Shown: in pieces, positions 7,665 through 16,598 of the stretch | How the letters are laid out: each line of letters begins with the position of its first letter | How positions within the stretch are numbered: the first letter of the stretch is position 1 | NCBI RefSeq assembly: GCF_024628865.1 | Contig: NZ_CP102384.1 | Location: 4,041,001 to 4,105,000, forward strand | DNA length: 64,000 nucleotides | Reading direction: 5' to 3' | Origin: Sphingopyxis sp. DBS4 | GTDB taxonomy: Bacteria > Pseudomonadota > Alphaproteobacteria > Sphingomonadales > Sphingomonadaceae | Notes under the pieces: model-generated | What the model was told of the DNA's origin: nothing | Databases searched by the model: none | Seen by the model: only the letters and a program-made list of their open reading frames with translations | Translations under genes and position numbers: made by a program

Positions 7665-10517
7665 TCAGAATTTGAACGAGGCGCCCGCGAGGAACCGGCG
7701 GCCATATGTCTGATAGTCGATAACCGCCCGGCTATCGCGCGGATCATCGGTGACGAACGGCTCGTCGGTAAGATTCTGGCCCTGGACGAAGATCGAGAGG
7801 CCCTCGAGCGCACTGCCCGGCTGGAAGTCATAGCCGATCTGTGCGTCGATAATCGTCTCGGGCCGGGCGCGGCGCCGCACGCGAGCGCCACCGAAGCCCG
7901 ACACCTCGCCGATGAAGCTCGAGCGGTAGCGGGCGCTGACGCGCGAGTTGAATCCCCATTTCTCGAAATAGGCCGTACCGTTCGCGACCCACTTCGAATA
8001 GCCCGGGATATCCTCCGCAGGCGCGCCGGGCGTGGGCGCGATCTTGGTCTTGGTGTAGGAGGCGCCGCCGGTCACACCGAACCCGTCGAGCGCCGATACG
8101 ATCTCGCCGAACGGCAAGGTGCCGGCAAGTTCGACACCGTAAAGTTTGCCGCCCTTGCCGTTGATGGGCGCGTTGATCGTGCCCATGTAATTGACGATGA
8201 TCGGCAGCCCGTTGCCGTCGTTCCCCGGCGCCTGGATCGGATAGCCGGTGAAGTCGAACGCGATGTCCTGATTGTAGATGTAGCTCTTGAGATCCTTGTA
8301 GAAGAGCTGGACGGCAAGATAGCCCTTCGACCCGAAATATTTCTCGAAGGTGAGGTCGGCCGCGTTGGCGCGCCACGGTCGCAGGTCGGGGTTGCCCGAA
8401 CCGCCGCGAACGACGGCGCAGGTGCGCCCCGTTGGGCAGACCATGCCGCCCGGGTCGCCGATCGTCGTCCCGTAGCTGAGCGTCGCACGCAAGTCGTCCA
8501 GGCGCGGGCGAATAATCTCACGCGCGACGCTGGCGCGGATCACGAAGTCACTCGCGGTGCGAAGCGAGAGATTGAGGCTGGGCAGCACATCGACATAATC
8601 GGTGCTCTCGCGCCGCGGGATCCCGACGATATTGGGTGAACCGTTGGGATTGGTGCCGGCGAAAGATGCGGTGGCGCCGTTCGAATTCTGATCCGTAAAG
8701 ATCGCCTGTACACCGACGTTGCCGGTAAGCACCGACGAACCCAGTTCTTGGTCTATGTTCGCCTGGAGATAGGTCGTCATCACCTTCTCGCTGACGTCAT
8801 AGGCCTTCACCACCACGTCGCCATAAGGGTTCGGCACGAGCTGGTAGAGGCCACCGGCGAGCAACTCGCGCGGATCGTAGCTGACGACGGGCCCGAGCCC
8901 GAGGTAGGCGAGATTCGTCGTCCCAAGACGATATTGCTCGGGAATCGTCACGCTCGTCAGACCGTCGGTATTCGCGACCAGACCCACGAACGCCTCGTCG
9001 GGAACAAGGCTTTTCGAGCGGTCTGTATAGTTCACGCCGAATTGCACCGAGCGGAGGAAGCCCTCAAGCTCGCGTTCGACTTCGACACGGTACTGCCAGA
9101 GCTCGTCCTTGATGATGCGGTTGTTGTAATAGCCGTCCTGGCCGCCGCGGATCCGCGCGCCATCGACGCCCGTCTGATCCCCGCCCCAACCCAGGGGGCT
9201 GGTCAGCTGGATCAGGTTATAGTCGCCATAGTTGAGGGTGGGGCTGAAGATGGTCCCGTTGCGGTCGCTGGTGAAACCGATCGTGTCGGTCGCGCCGACG
9301 TCGGCGCCGCGCCCGGTGCCGGCATTGCTTTCGAAGATCAGCTCGTTGCGGTCGGTTTTCGACATGCTGATGTCGGCCGTGACATTCCAGCCGTCGTCGC
9401 CTTCCCAGCGGTTGTTCCAACCGAAGCTGTAGAGCTTTGCATTGCGCTCGAACACGTCGTTGCGCACGACGCCCTCGACGTTCGAGAAGCGGCCGGCGCG
9501 CGCAAACACGAACTGACCGCTCGAATCGATATCGGTGATCGTCAGCTTGGTGGCGTTGGGGCTGGCGGGATCATTGTTGACGTCGAAGCCGAGCGGAAGC
9601 TCGATGCCGCGCTTGATCTGGTCATCCTTGAAGTCTGAGTAGAAGGCGTCGAACGTCGAGGTGAAATTGGGGGTGGGCCGCCATTGCACCGTTCCTTGGA
9701 GGCCAAGGCGCGTGAGCTGGGTCGAGGTCGCATAGCTTTTGGAGCCGCCGATCACCACCGGGCTCGCCGCGGTGCCTCCGCCGGCATAACCCCAGGCGTT
9801 GAATTCCTGAATCTGGTAGGGCTCGTCGACATAGGATGCCGAAAGCGCCACGCCGAGCGTGTCGTTGGCGAACTGGTCGACGAAGACGCCGTTCACACGG
9901 TAGCCGTATTTCTTCGAACCCGCGTTCAGCTTGCCGAGGTCGGCCCATGTGCCGCGAACCCCGACCGAGATCGCCCGCTTGCCATAGTCGAGCGGGCGAA
10001 TGGTGCGCAGGTCGACGGTGCCCGAAAGCCCCTGTCCGACGATCGAGGCCATCGGCGTCTTGTAAACGAGGACCTGGTTCACGACCTCGGACGGATATTG
10101 GTCATACTCGACCGCCCGATTGTCGCCGGTCGAGGTTTGCTCGCGGCCGTTGAGCAAGGTCGTCGAGAAGTCCGGCGCAAAGCCGCGGATCGAAATCGAG
10201 TTCGAACGGCCCGAGACACGCTGCGAGGTCAGGCCGGGCAGGCGCGCGATCGATTCGGCGATCGACGCGTCGGGTAGCTTGCCGATATCCTCGGCCGAGA
10301 TGGATTCGACCACCTGGTCGCGATTCTTCTTCGCGTTGACGGCGCTCTGGAGGCTGGCGCTGTAGCCGGTGACGACGATGTCGCTGTCGGACGCGGCCTC
10401 GTCGGCGGGCGCGGCGGCGCCGTCCTGCGCCATCGCGGTGCCCGAAAGCATGGCGGTCAAGGCAAAGCCGAGCGCTACGGTGCTGGCGCCGCGGCGGAGG
10501 CTGATAGAATTACGCAT
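7665..10517 (-). CDS. TonB-dependent receptor for malto-oligosaccharides (MalA-type)
   Basis: A 950-residue outer-membrane receptor. The start chosen gives MRNSISLRRGASTVALGFAL, a signal peptide ending ...GTAMA. A TonB-box-like DIVVTGY follows at about residue 48, then the plug domain (SIRGFAPDFSTTLLNGREQ) and a beta-barrel ending in the usual aromatic residue (AGASFKF). The frame stays open much further upstream to 11828, but that part is antisense to lacI and is not coding. The gene heads an operon with halogenase-like, GH13, GH13, GH97 and esterase genes and is divergent from lacI. It most likely imports maltodextrins under LacI control, by analogy with Caulobacter and Xanthomonas maltose loci. 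Confidence 0.93.
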   Translation of the reverse strand: MRNSISLRRGASTVALGFALTAMLSGTAMAQDGAAAPADEAASDSDIVVTGYSASLQSAVNAKKNRDQVVESISAEDIGKLPDASIAESIARLPGLTSQRVSGRSNSISIRGFAPDFSTTLLNGREQTSTGDNRAVEYDQYPSEVVNQVLVYKTPMASIVGQGLSGTVDLRTIRPLDYGKRAISVGVRGTWADLGKLNAGSKKYGYRVNGVFVDQFANDTLGVALSASYVDEPYQIQEFNAWGYAGGGTAASPVVIGGSKSYATSTQLTRLGLQGTVQWRPTPNFTSTFDAFYSDFKDDQIKRGIELPLGFDVNNDPASPNATKLTITDIDSSGQFVFARAGRFSNVEGVVRNDVFERNAKLYSFGWNNRWEGDDGWNVTADISMSKTDRNELIFESNAGTGRGADVGATDTIGFTSDRNGTIFSPTLNYGDYNLIQLTSPLGWGGDQTGVDGARIRGGQDGYYNNRIIKDELWQYRVEVERELEGFLRSVQFGVNYTDRSKSLVPDEAFVGLVANTDGLTSVTIPEQYRLGTTNLAYLGLGPVVSYDPRELLAGGLYQLVPNPYGDVVVKAYDVSEKVMTTYLQANIDQELGSSVLTGNVGVQAIFTDQNSNGATASFAGTNPNGSPNIVGIPRRESTDYVDVLPSLNLSLRTASDFVIRASVAREIIRPRLDDLRATLSYGTTIGDPGGMVCPTGRTCAVVRGGSGNPDLRPWRANAADLTFEKYFGSKGYLAVQLFYKDLKSYIYNQDIAFDFTGYPIQAPGNDGNGLPIIVNYMGTINAPINGKGGKLYGVELAGTLPFGEIVSALDGFGVTGGASYTKTKIAPTPGAPAEDIPGYSKWVANGTAYFEKWGFNSRVSARYRSSFIGEVSGFGGARVRRRARPETIIDAQIGYDFQPGSALEGLSIFVQGQNLTDEPFVTDDPRDSRAVIDYQTYGRRFLAGASFKF

Positions 10518-10659
10518 AAAGGCTCCCCTGCTGCGATGGGGGGTCGTTCGCGCAACGGCTCGGGAGCGGCAGATCGCGCCGCACGGCATCCTCGTCATCG
10601 CGTGGGTGTTCCCATCGTCGGTCCAGCAATTGAGACCAAATCGGCCGCGCGACCATAGG

Positions 10660-10671
10660 GTATACGTATAC
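10660..10671. promoter_or_regulatory. LacI-family operator candidate (GTATACGTATAC)
   Basis: A perfect 12-bp palindrome lies in the 291-base gap between the receptor (start 10517) and the lacI-type gene (start 10809). A copy with one mismatch is found ahead of the transporter gene. LacI-family repressors bind short palindromes with a central CG, so this is the probable operator for the divergent receptor operon and for autoregulation. The rest of the gap shows no other gene. Confidence 0.75.
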
Positions 10672-10808
10672 GCATATCGTCGCCCGTCAGCCGCTGTCGC
10701 GTAAATGTCACAGCGCGATGGGCTCGACCCATTGGCAGTACGGCCGGCGCTCGCTAGTCTCGACGCAAGGACGGGCCGGCCTGAAGCCGACCGAACCGGG
10801 AGAAGGAT

Positions 10809-11843
10809 ATGGGGCGACCGCCAACGGCCAAGCCTACGAGTTTCGATATCGCTTATCTGGCCGGCGTGTCGCAGCCGACCGTCTCGCGCGCGCTGCGCGG
10901 CAGCAAATCGGTGAGTGCCGCCACCCGCGCCAACATCGAGCGGATTGCGCGCGAGCTCAACTATACCGTCGACAAGAATGCATCGAGCCTCCGCTCGCAG
11001 CGCGCCCACACGCTCGCGCTCCTCTTCTTCGAGGATCCGACCCCAGACGAGTCGATGATCAACCCCTTCTTTCTTTCGATGCTCGGCTCGATAACCCGGC
11101 AGTGCGCCCTGCGCGGCTATGATCTTCTGATAAGCTTCCAGCAAATGAATAACGACTGGCACGTCGACTATCAGGACAGCCACCGGTCTGACGGCATCAT
11201 CCTGCTCGGCTATGGCGACTATCAGCTTTATCGCGCCAAGCTCGAGCATCTGGTGGAGATGGACACGAAGTTTGTCCGCTGGGGATCGGTCGCCGACGAC
11301 AATATCGGATTGACGGTCGGGTCGGACAATATCGGTGCCGGCGTTCAGGCAGGCGAGCATTTCATCGAGATAGGTCGCAAATCCATCGCCTTCTTGGGCG
11401 AGGCATCCAACCACGCGCCAGAGTTTCAGGATCGCTATGCGGGCCTTTGCCGGGCGATGACGGCCGCGGGCCTGACGCCAGATCCGCGGCTGCAGCAGCC
11501 TGCCGTTTCTTCCGAGCAATCGGGCTATGAAGCCGCGCGCGCGCTCCTCGCCACGGGCATTCCGTTCGACGCCCTGTTTGCCGCCAGCGACCTGATCGCG
11601 ATCGGGGCCATGCGCGCGCTCGTCGAAGCCGGCTTGGCACTGCCGCGCGACGTCGCGTTGATCGGGTTCGACGACATCCCCGCGGCCAGCCTGACGTCGC
11701 CGACGCTGACAACGGTGATGCAGGACTTGAAGGGTGCCGGGGAATTGCTCGTCGATGCGCTGCTCGGCCGCATCGACGGTCGGCCCGCAGGGCGATGCAT
11801 CTTGCCGACGCGGCTGATCCGCAGGCAAAGCACATCGCCCTGA
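10809..11843 (+). CDS. LacI-family transcriptional regulator
   Basis: A 344-residue regulator. GGAGAAGGAT stands just before the ATG. The N-terminal HTH reads FDIAYLAGVSQPTVSRALRG with the following hinge helix region (NYTVDKNASSLRS), then a periplasmic-binding-like sensor domain (SDNIGAGVQAGEHFIEIG, AASDLIAIGAMRAL, DVALIGFDDIPAA). Members controlling maltose loci release DNA on binding a maltodextrin or glucose derivative. It is transcribed away from the receptor operon and toward the MFS gene, which lies 122 bases downstream behind its own operator-like site. Confidence 0.95.
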   Translation: MGRPPTAKPTSFDIAYLAGVSQPTVSRALRGSKSVSAATRANIERIARELNYTVDKNASSLRSQRAHTLALLFFEDPTPDESMINPFFLSMLGSITRQCALRGYDLLISFQQMNNDWHVDYQDSHRSDGIILLGYGDYQLYRAKLEHLVEMDTKFVRWGSVADDNIGLTVGSDNIGAGVQAGEHFIEIGRKSIAFLGEASNHAPEFQDRYAGLCRAMTAAGLTPDPRLQQPAVSSEQSGYEAARALLATGIPFDALFAASDLIAIGAMRALVEAGLALPRDVALIGFDDIPAASLTSPTLTTVMQDLKGAGELLVDALLGRIDGRPAGRCILPTRLIRRQSTSP

Positions 11844-11851
11844 TCGGCTAA

Positions 11852-11863
11852 GTATTCGTATAC
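11852..11863. promoter_or_regulatory. Second LacI operator candidate upstream of the MFS gene
   Basis: GTATTCGTATAC differs at one position from the perfect palindrome at 10660-10671. It begins 8 bases after the lacI stop and lies about 100 bases before the transporter start, so the transporter is probably repressed by the same protein. Confidence 0.68.
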
Positions 11864-11965
11864 CTTGACCCGATCGCCCCGCCCGCCGCTTGCTCTTGCC
11901 GGGCGCTGCTGCAAGATCGCGCGGCTAAAGAGCCGCGCGCCATGCGGCCGATGGGGAGAGACGTG

Positions 11966-13441
11966 ATGGAAAAGCCGCGGCAAAGTCGCGCCGGACTGTG
12001 GAACATCAGCTTCGGCTTTTTCGGCATCCAGATCGGCTTCGCGCTCCAGAACGCCAATATGAGCCGGATTTTCCAATCGCTTGGCGAAGACATCGAGAAA
12101 CTGCCCGGCCTCTGGGTCGCCGCACCGCTGACGGGCCTGCTGATCCAGCCGGTGATCGGCCATATGAGCGACCGGACCTGGCTGGGGCGGCTCGGCCGCC
12201 GTCGGCCTTATTTTCTTGCCGGCGCCATTCTCGCCGCGATCGCGCTGTTCGTGATGCCGCAAAGCCCGGCGATCTGGTTCGCGGCGACGACGCTCTGGCT
12301 CCTCGACGCCTCGCTCAATATCTCGATGGAGCCCTTTCGCGCCTTTGTCGGCGACATGCTGCGGAAGGACCAGCATAGTGCGGGCTATGCGGTCCAGACG
12401 GCCTTTATTGGCGCGGGCGCGGTCGTCGGCTCGCTCTTTCCGTCGTTCATGGACCTGCTGGGGGTCGCCAATGTCGCGCCGCCCGGCGAGATTCCCGACA
12501 CCGTCCGCTACGCTTTCTGGTTCGGCGGCCTTGCCCTCTTCCTCTCGGTCTTGTGGACGGTGGTGACGACCCGCGAATATGATCCGGTCGAGATGGCGGG
12601 ATTCGGCCCCGCCGAAGCGGAGACCCAGCCCGCGGTTCGCGCGCTTGCGTCGCGAAGCTATGCCGGTTGCTCCGCCTGGATCGTAGCCGGTCTCGGCGTA
12701 ATGGCCATCCGGCAGGAATTTTCGCTGCTCCGCGAGGTTCTTCTCCTCGGCGCGCTGCTGATTGCCTACGGCCTTGCAAGCCTCATCGCCATCGCCCTCG
12801 CGCGCCGTGGCAACGAGACCAACATGCTGTCGAGCATCGTCGGCGATTTCTCCGGTATGCCGCCAATCATGAAGCGGCTCGCCCTCGTCCAGTTCTTCAG
12901 CTGGTCGGCGCTGTTCATCATGTGGATCAACACCACGCCCATCGTCGCCCAATATCATTTCGGGACGACCGATGCGGCGAGCGCCGCCTATCAGACCGCC
13001 GCCAACTGGGTCGGCACGCTCTTCGCCATCTATAACGGTGTGGCCGCCGTCGCCGCGCTCACTCTCCTGCCCTGGTTATCCAGGCGCATCGGGCAGGCCC
13101 GCACGCACATCGCCGGCCTTGTCTGCGGTGCGCTCGGCTATGGCAGCTTTTTCCTGCTGCGCGACCCCACGCATCTTGTTGCGAGCGAGGTCCTCATCGG
13201 CATCTTCTGGGCTTCGGTTCTCGCGATGCCTTACGCGATCCTCGCCTCCAGCCTGCCGCAGGGAAAGCTCGGCATCTACATGGGCCTCTTCAATATCTTC
13301 GTGGTCGTTCCGCAGCTGCTTGTCGCCACGATCATGGGGTCGATCATGGCCGCCTTCTTTCCCGGCGCCCCGATCTACACGATGGCGTTCGCGTCGAGCA
13401 CCTTGCTGCTGGCGGCCGCCGCAATGACGCGGGTCAGCTAA
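11966..13441 (+). CDS. MFS sugar transporter (maltose/sucrose type)
   Basis: A 491-residue inner-membrane permease with about 12 hydrophobic segments. The second ATG was chosen because GGGGAGAG sits 5 bases before it; an ATG at 11942 lacks such a site. The segment ISFGFFGIQIGFALQNANM and the loop DRTWLGRLGRRRPY (the conserved MFS D-R-x-x-x-R-x-G-R-R-R/P loop) resemble plant-sucrose-transporter-like and glycoside-pentoside-hexuronide carriers. In related loci this protein carries maltose or short maltodextrins from periplasm to cytoplasm, where the alpha-glucosidase acts. The stop is immediately followed by an IS110-family remnant, so the original downstream context may be lost. Confidence 0.9.
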   Translation: MEKPRQSRAGLWNISFGFFGIQIGFALQNANMSRIFQSLGEDIEKLPGLWVAAPLTGLLIQPVIGHMSDRTWLGRLGRRRPYFLAGAILAAIALFVMPQSPAIWFAATTLWLLDASLNISMEPFRAFVGDMLRKDQHSAGYAVQTAFIGAGAVVGSLFPSFMDLLGVANVAPPGEIPDTVRYAFWFGGLALFLSVLWTVVTTREYDPVEMAGFGPAEAETQPAVRALASRSYAGCSAWIVAGLGVMAIRQEFSLLREVLLLGALLIAYGLASLIAIALARRGNETNMLSSIVGDFSGMPPIMKRLALVQFFSWSALFIMWINTTPIVAQYHFGTTDAASAAYQTAANWVGTLFAIYNGVAAVAALTLLPWLSRRIGQARTHIAGLVCGALGYGSFFLLRDPTHLVASEVLIGIFWASVLAMPYAILASSLPQGKLGIYMGLFNIFVVVPQLLVATIMGSIMAAFFPGAPIYTMAFASSTLLLAAAAMTRVS

Positions 13442-13450
13442 GCTTTCGAT

Positions 13451-14020
13451 CTATGCTGCTGCCAGTATCGGCGCATGCCCGCGTTCGAAGACGCCGCCGC
13501 GCGCCATGACGGCCCATGCGATCCGCGCCATCTTGTTGGCAATTGCGACCGAGGCGACGCGCGCGGGCTTTCTGGCGAGCAAAGCGATAAAGCGCGGATC
13601 AACCGTGCCGCGCTTCTCCTTGGCGTACCGGACCAGCGCGGTGGCGCCGACGACCAGGAGCTGCCGCAGATATCTGTCGCCCATCTTGGTAATGCGCCCC
13701 AAGCGGTCCTTACCGCCACTCGAGCTCTGCCGCGGGGTCAGGCCCAGCCAGGCGGCAAACTGGCGCCCTGACGAGAACTGCTTTGGATCAGTGACCGACG
13801 CGGCGAGCGCGGTCGCGCCGATCGGCCCGATACCAGGGATCGTTGCCAGACGTCGGGCCCGGTCGTCGCTGCGTTGCAGAGCGGCGAGACGCAGGTCGAG
13901 CTTCCGCAGCTGGGTGTGTAGCTGGAGCAGTTGCCCTGCCAGCATGGCGACGACGTTGGCAGCCTCGACAGGCAAATCGAGCTTCGATTCGCCGTCGACG
14001 ATCTCCCGCGCCATCTGCAG
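13451..14020 (-). pseudogene. 5'-truncated IS110-family transposase
   Basis: The open frame encodes the C-terminal half of an IS110-family transposase: a coiled region (LQLHTQLRKLDLRLAAL), then the conserved transposase_20 core LATIPGIGPIGATALAA with DPKQFSSGRQFAAWLGLTP and the TKMGDRYLRQLL block. The N-terminal DEDD catalytic part, about 150 residues, is missing because the frame runs into a trbG remnant near 14010-14025. The stop lies 10 bases past the MFS stop on the opposite strand. It cannot be active. It marks an IS insertion followed by deletion, or a recombination that fused chromosomal and conjugative DNA. Confidence 0.85.
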
Positions 14021-14023
14021 TGC

Positions 14024-14086
14024 CTTGGCGGGCGCAAGGGCCAGGACAAGGTGCGGATCGTCTCGCAGCGTCGGGGGCGGGCATGA
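14024..14086 (+). pseudogene. trbG: 3' tip of trbG (conjugation channel protein remnant)
   Basis: In frame ahead of trbI the DNA reads LGGRKGQDKVRIVSQRRGRA and a TGA that overlaps the trbI ATG. This resembles the usual C-terminal tail of TrbG/VirB9 proteins, which precede trbI in Tn4371-type and related ICE transfer operons. Everything upstream has been replaced by the IS110-family fragment. The call rests on about 20 residues and on gene order. Confidence 0.6.
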
Positions 14087-15282
14087 CTGCGGCCGAACCT
14101 GTCCCGCGCGAGGAAGCGCTTTCCGACCCCGCCAGCGCGGTCAAGTTGCGCGGTGATCCGCCGCGCGTCATGCGCTTGTCGAGGAAGGCAATCGGTATTG
14201 CTTCGGCCTGCGGCTTTGCGCTGGTCGGTGGCGCGCTCATTTACGCGCTCCAGCCCCAGGGCCGCAAAGGCGCCGAGGAACTCTACAACACCGAAGGCGT
14301 TGCCGTCGCCGACAACCTCGCCGGTGCGCCCAAGGACTATGGTCAGGTGCCCAAGCTCGGACCGCCGCTGCCCGGCGATCTCGGCAAGCCGATCCTCGAT
14401 GCCCAGCGGCACGGCGATGTGGCTGCGCTGCCCCCGGTCGGCGCGCCGCAGCCGCTCCCTCCCAATCCCGCCGCCAATGCTGCTGAGGCGGCCCGCCAGC
14501 GCGCCGAGCAGGAACGCGAGTCCGCGCGTGGGAGCCGGTTGTTCTTCGGCGGTGCTACGTCGGGCGGAGGCACTGACCTTGCCAGGATACCAGCGATCGT
14601 TGAAGCTCCGGAATCGGCTGCCCCGCCTTCAGGGCCGAAGACCGAGGCTGACCGGCGGCAAGCGTTCCTCGAACGCGCCAGCGACCGACGCACCGTATCG
14701 GGCGAGCGGCTGTCTGGCTTGGCTTCGCCCAACGTGGTGCAGGCGGGGTCAGTGATCCCGGCGGCGCTCATCACCGGCATCCGTTCGGACCTGCCGGGAC
14801 TGGTCACCGCACAGGTGACCCAGAATGTCTATGACAGCCCGACTGGCCGCATCCTGCTCATCCCGCAGGGCTCGCGGCTGATCGGCGACTATGATGCCGA
14901 TGTGGCATTCGGACAGAGCCGGGTGCTGCTGGCCTGGAACCGACTGATCCTGCCCGACGGCCGCTCGATCGTGCTCGAACGCCAGCCCGCCGCCGACCCA
15001 CGCGGCTTCGCCGGCTTGCAGGATGGCACCGATTATCATTGGGGCGGCGTGCTCAAGGCGGCGTTGGTCTCGACATTGCTCGGGGTGGGCTCCGAGGTAG
15101 GTTCGGGCGGCGACGGCGATCTCGCTCGCGCGATCCGACGCGGCACCCAAGACAGCGTCAACCGCGCCGGCGAGCAGATCGTCAGCCGTGAACTCAATGT
15201 CCGGCCGACGCTGACCATACGTCCAGGTTTCCCTCTGCGGGTGCTGGTGACGCGCGATCTTGTGCTCGGAGGCGAACGATGA
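14083..15282 (+). CDS. trbI: TrbI/VirB10-family conjugal transfer protein
   Basis: A 399-residue VirB10-type channel protein. It has a short cytoplasmic N-terminus, one membrane segment (AIGIASACGFALVGGALIYAL), a proline-rich periplasmic stretch (LPPVGAPQPLPPNPAANAAE) and a C-terminal TrbI domain (VIPAALITGIRSDLPG, TGRILLIPQGSRLIGDYD, GGVLKAALVSTLLGVGSE). In an intact system it spans the envelope and couples ATPase energy to the outer-membrane pore. Here no other complete trb gene is present, so it is an orphan that probably no longer supports transfer. Its start overlaps the trbG stop and its TGA overlaps the next ATG. Confidence 0.93.
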   Translation: MTAAEPVPREEALSDPASAVKLRGDPPRVMRLSRKAIGIASACGFALVGGALIYALQPQGRKGAEELYNTEGVAVADNLAGAPKDYGQVPKLGPPLPGDLGKPILDAQRHGDVAALPPVGAPQPLPPNPAANAAEAARQRAEQERESARGSRLFFGGATSGGGTDLARIPAIVEAPESAAPPSGPKTEADRRQAFLERASDRRTVSGERLSGLASPNVVQAGSVIPAALITGIRSDLPGLVTAQVTQNVYDSPTGRILLIPQGSRLIGDYDADVAFGQSRVLLAWNRLILPDGRSIVLERQPAADPRGFAGLQDGTDYHWGGVLKAALVSTLLGVGSEVGSGGDGDLARAIRRGTQDSVNRAGEQIVSRELNVRPTLTIRPGFPLRVLVTRDLVLGGER

Positions 15283-15506
15283 CTCGGTTGAAGCTCTCCG
15301 ACCTTGCCGATGAGAAGCCGGTGCGTCTTACTATCGAAGTCTCGACGCGACTGCACCGCGAGTTGCTCGCCTATGGGGCGGCGCTCAACGGCGGAGAGGC
15401 AAAGGGGGCGCCGCCTCCCGAACGGCTGATCCCGCCGATGATCGAGCGGTTCATCGCGACTGACCGGAGTTATGCCAAGGGGCGGCGAGCCTCTCAGCCA
15501 GGGTAG
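15279..15506 (+). CDS. DUF2274 protein following trbI
   Basis: A 75-residue protein beginning MTRLKLSDLADEKPVRLTIEV, the standard opening of DUF2274 proteins, which lie directly after trbI in many proteobacterial ICEs. The ATG overlaps the trbI stop (ATGA). No function is established; the charged N-terminus and the ERFIATDRSYAK tail suggest a small cytosolic accessory protein. Its 3' end overlaps the end of the convergent lysR gene by 13 bases. Confidence 0.85.
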   Translation: MTRLKLSDLADEKPVRLTIEVSTRLHRELLAYGAALNGGEAKGAPPPERLIPPMIERFIATDRSYAKGRRASQPG

Positions 15507-16384
15507 CGTTCCTCGATCAGTTCGAAGAATCGTTGAAGCGCAGGATTTTCGTTCCCCTCGCGCCAGTAGAGCGCGTATTCGAGGCGAGCTGGGCCAGTGG
15601 TATCATGGATTTCACGGAATAGCAGTTCCGTCCACGCGACACCCTGCGAGGCCTCGGTCGCGGCGGAAATGTAGCGCTTGGCGGCCACCATGCTCAGAAC
15701 GCTCTCGAGACTCGTGTCCTGCAGGATGATGTTCGGGCGTCTACCTTGCTCGGTCAGCCGAGCTGCGATCAGATTGGCGAATATCGGACCAAGTCCACCC
15801 GCGGGTACGACGAATACCTCCCGGCGCAGGTCCGGCCAGTAAATAGGCTGTCGCTCAGACAGCGGATGATCGGAGGGGAGGACGGCGTATAGCCGTTCTG
15901 ACCAGATGGCGCGGGATTTAATACCCTCTTCGCCAAACCCGATCGGCGCAACGACAACATCGATCGTGCGCGCTTGCAAGCCATGGAACAGCTTCTCTGA
16001 ACCAGCTTCGACGCCATCGAACTGTACATCGGGAAACCTGGTCAGGTAGTCTGATATCGCCAAACGGAGGTTCCCCGCCATAAGCGGTGCGCAGTAGCCG
16101 ACCGCAATCCGACCTTGCAGGCCATAGCTTACATTGCAGGCGGTGGTTCGCAGATTATCGACATCGGTCACGATGCGACGGGCCTGCTCGATGAACGGGT
16201 GGCCATTCTCAGTGATCTCGGCACCACGCGTAGAACGCTTGAAAAGCTTTACACCGAGACGGTCCTCAAGCTGCTGGACTCTCCGGCTCAGCGTAATCTG
16301 CTTCACGTTAAGAGATGCGGCTGCTCGTGCAAAGCTCCCTGCGTCAGCAGTTGCCACGGCATAGCGAAGTTGCCGCAGTTCCAA
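15494..16384 (-). CDS. LysR-family transcriptional regulator
   Basis: A 296-residue LysR regulator. A TTG start is chosen (reading LELRQLRYAVATADAGSFARA) because AAGGAGGTG lies five bases before it; a longer frame from 16432 would place this strong ribosome site inside the gene. The winged HTH (ASLNVKQITLSRRVQQLEDRLG) is followed by a LysR substrate-binding domain. Similar LysR genes often follow DUF2274 at the edge of sphingomonad ICEs, which fits this scar. The effector and targets are unknown. Confidence 0.92.
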   Translation of the reverse strand: MELRQLRYAVATADAGSFARAAASLNVKQITLSRRVQQLEDRLGVKLFKRSTRGAEITENGHPFIEQARRIVTDVDNLRTTACNVSYGLQGRIAVGYCAPLMAGNLRLAISDYLTRFPDVQFDGVEAGSEKLFHGLQARTIDVVVAPIGFGEEGIKSRAIWSERLYAVLPSDHPLSERQPIYWPDLRREVFVVPAGGLGPIFANLIAARLTEQGRRPNIILQDTSLESVLSMVAAKRYISAATEASQGVAWTELLFREIHDTTGPARLEYALYWREGNENPALQRFFELIEERYPG

Positions 16385-16503
16385 ATTTTCACCTCCTTCG
16401 ATGTCGCATAACAGTTTATATTCTAAGGCCAAATCTATGGTGATTGACCTGTAGCGACACTTATTTGGTGAGCAGATTAGCTCTCTGCGTCAACAACCGG
16501 GCC

Positions 16504-16513
16504 GTACCGGTAC
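16504..16513. promoter_or_regulatory. GTACCGGTAC palindrome, copy 1
   Basis: A perfect copy of the island-wide palindrome, 85 bases before the start of the gene at 16599. It is the first copy seen from the left, so it also marks the left limit of the regulated island. Confidence 0.7.
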
Positions 16514-16598
16514 AACGCAGCCACTTGTCGGCTGCCGCCTTAACGTCGAACAGATCAGGATACGATCTCATCTTCCTCGACGGCGTGTTCCAAGCTCA

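Noticed and set aside
6552..8639. A 695-residue plus-strand frame opposite halogenase-like and receptor genes
   Set aside because: It runs across two real genes and the hairpin gap, with no recognisable domains; a composition effect.
10518..11828. A 1387-residue reading of the TonB receptor frame extending across lacI
   Set aside because: The extension is antisense to a clear LacI gene and lacks receptor features; the signal peptide at 10517 marks the real start.
11525..12958. A 477-residue minus-strand frame opposite lacI and the transporter
   Set aside because: Arg- and Glu-rich shadow of two well-supported genes on the plus strand.
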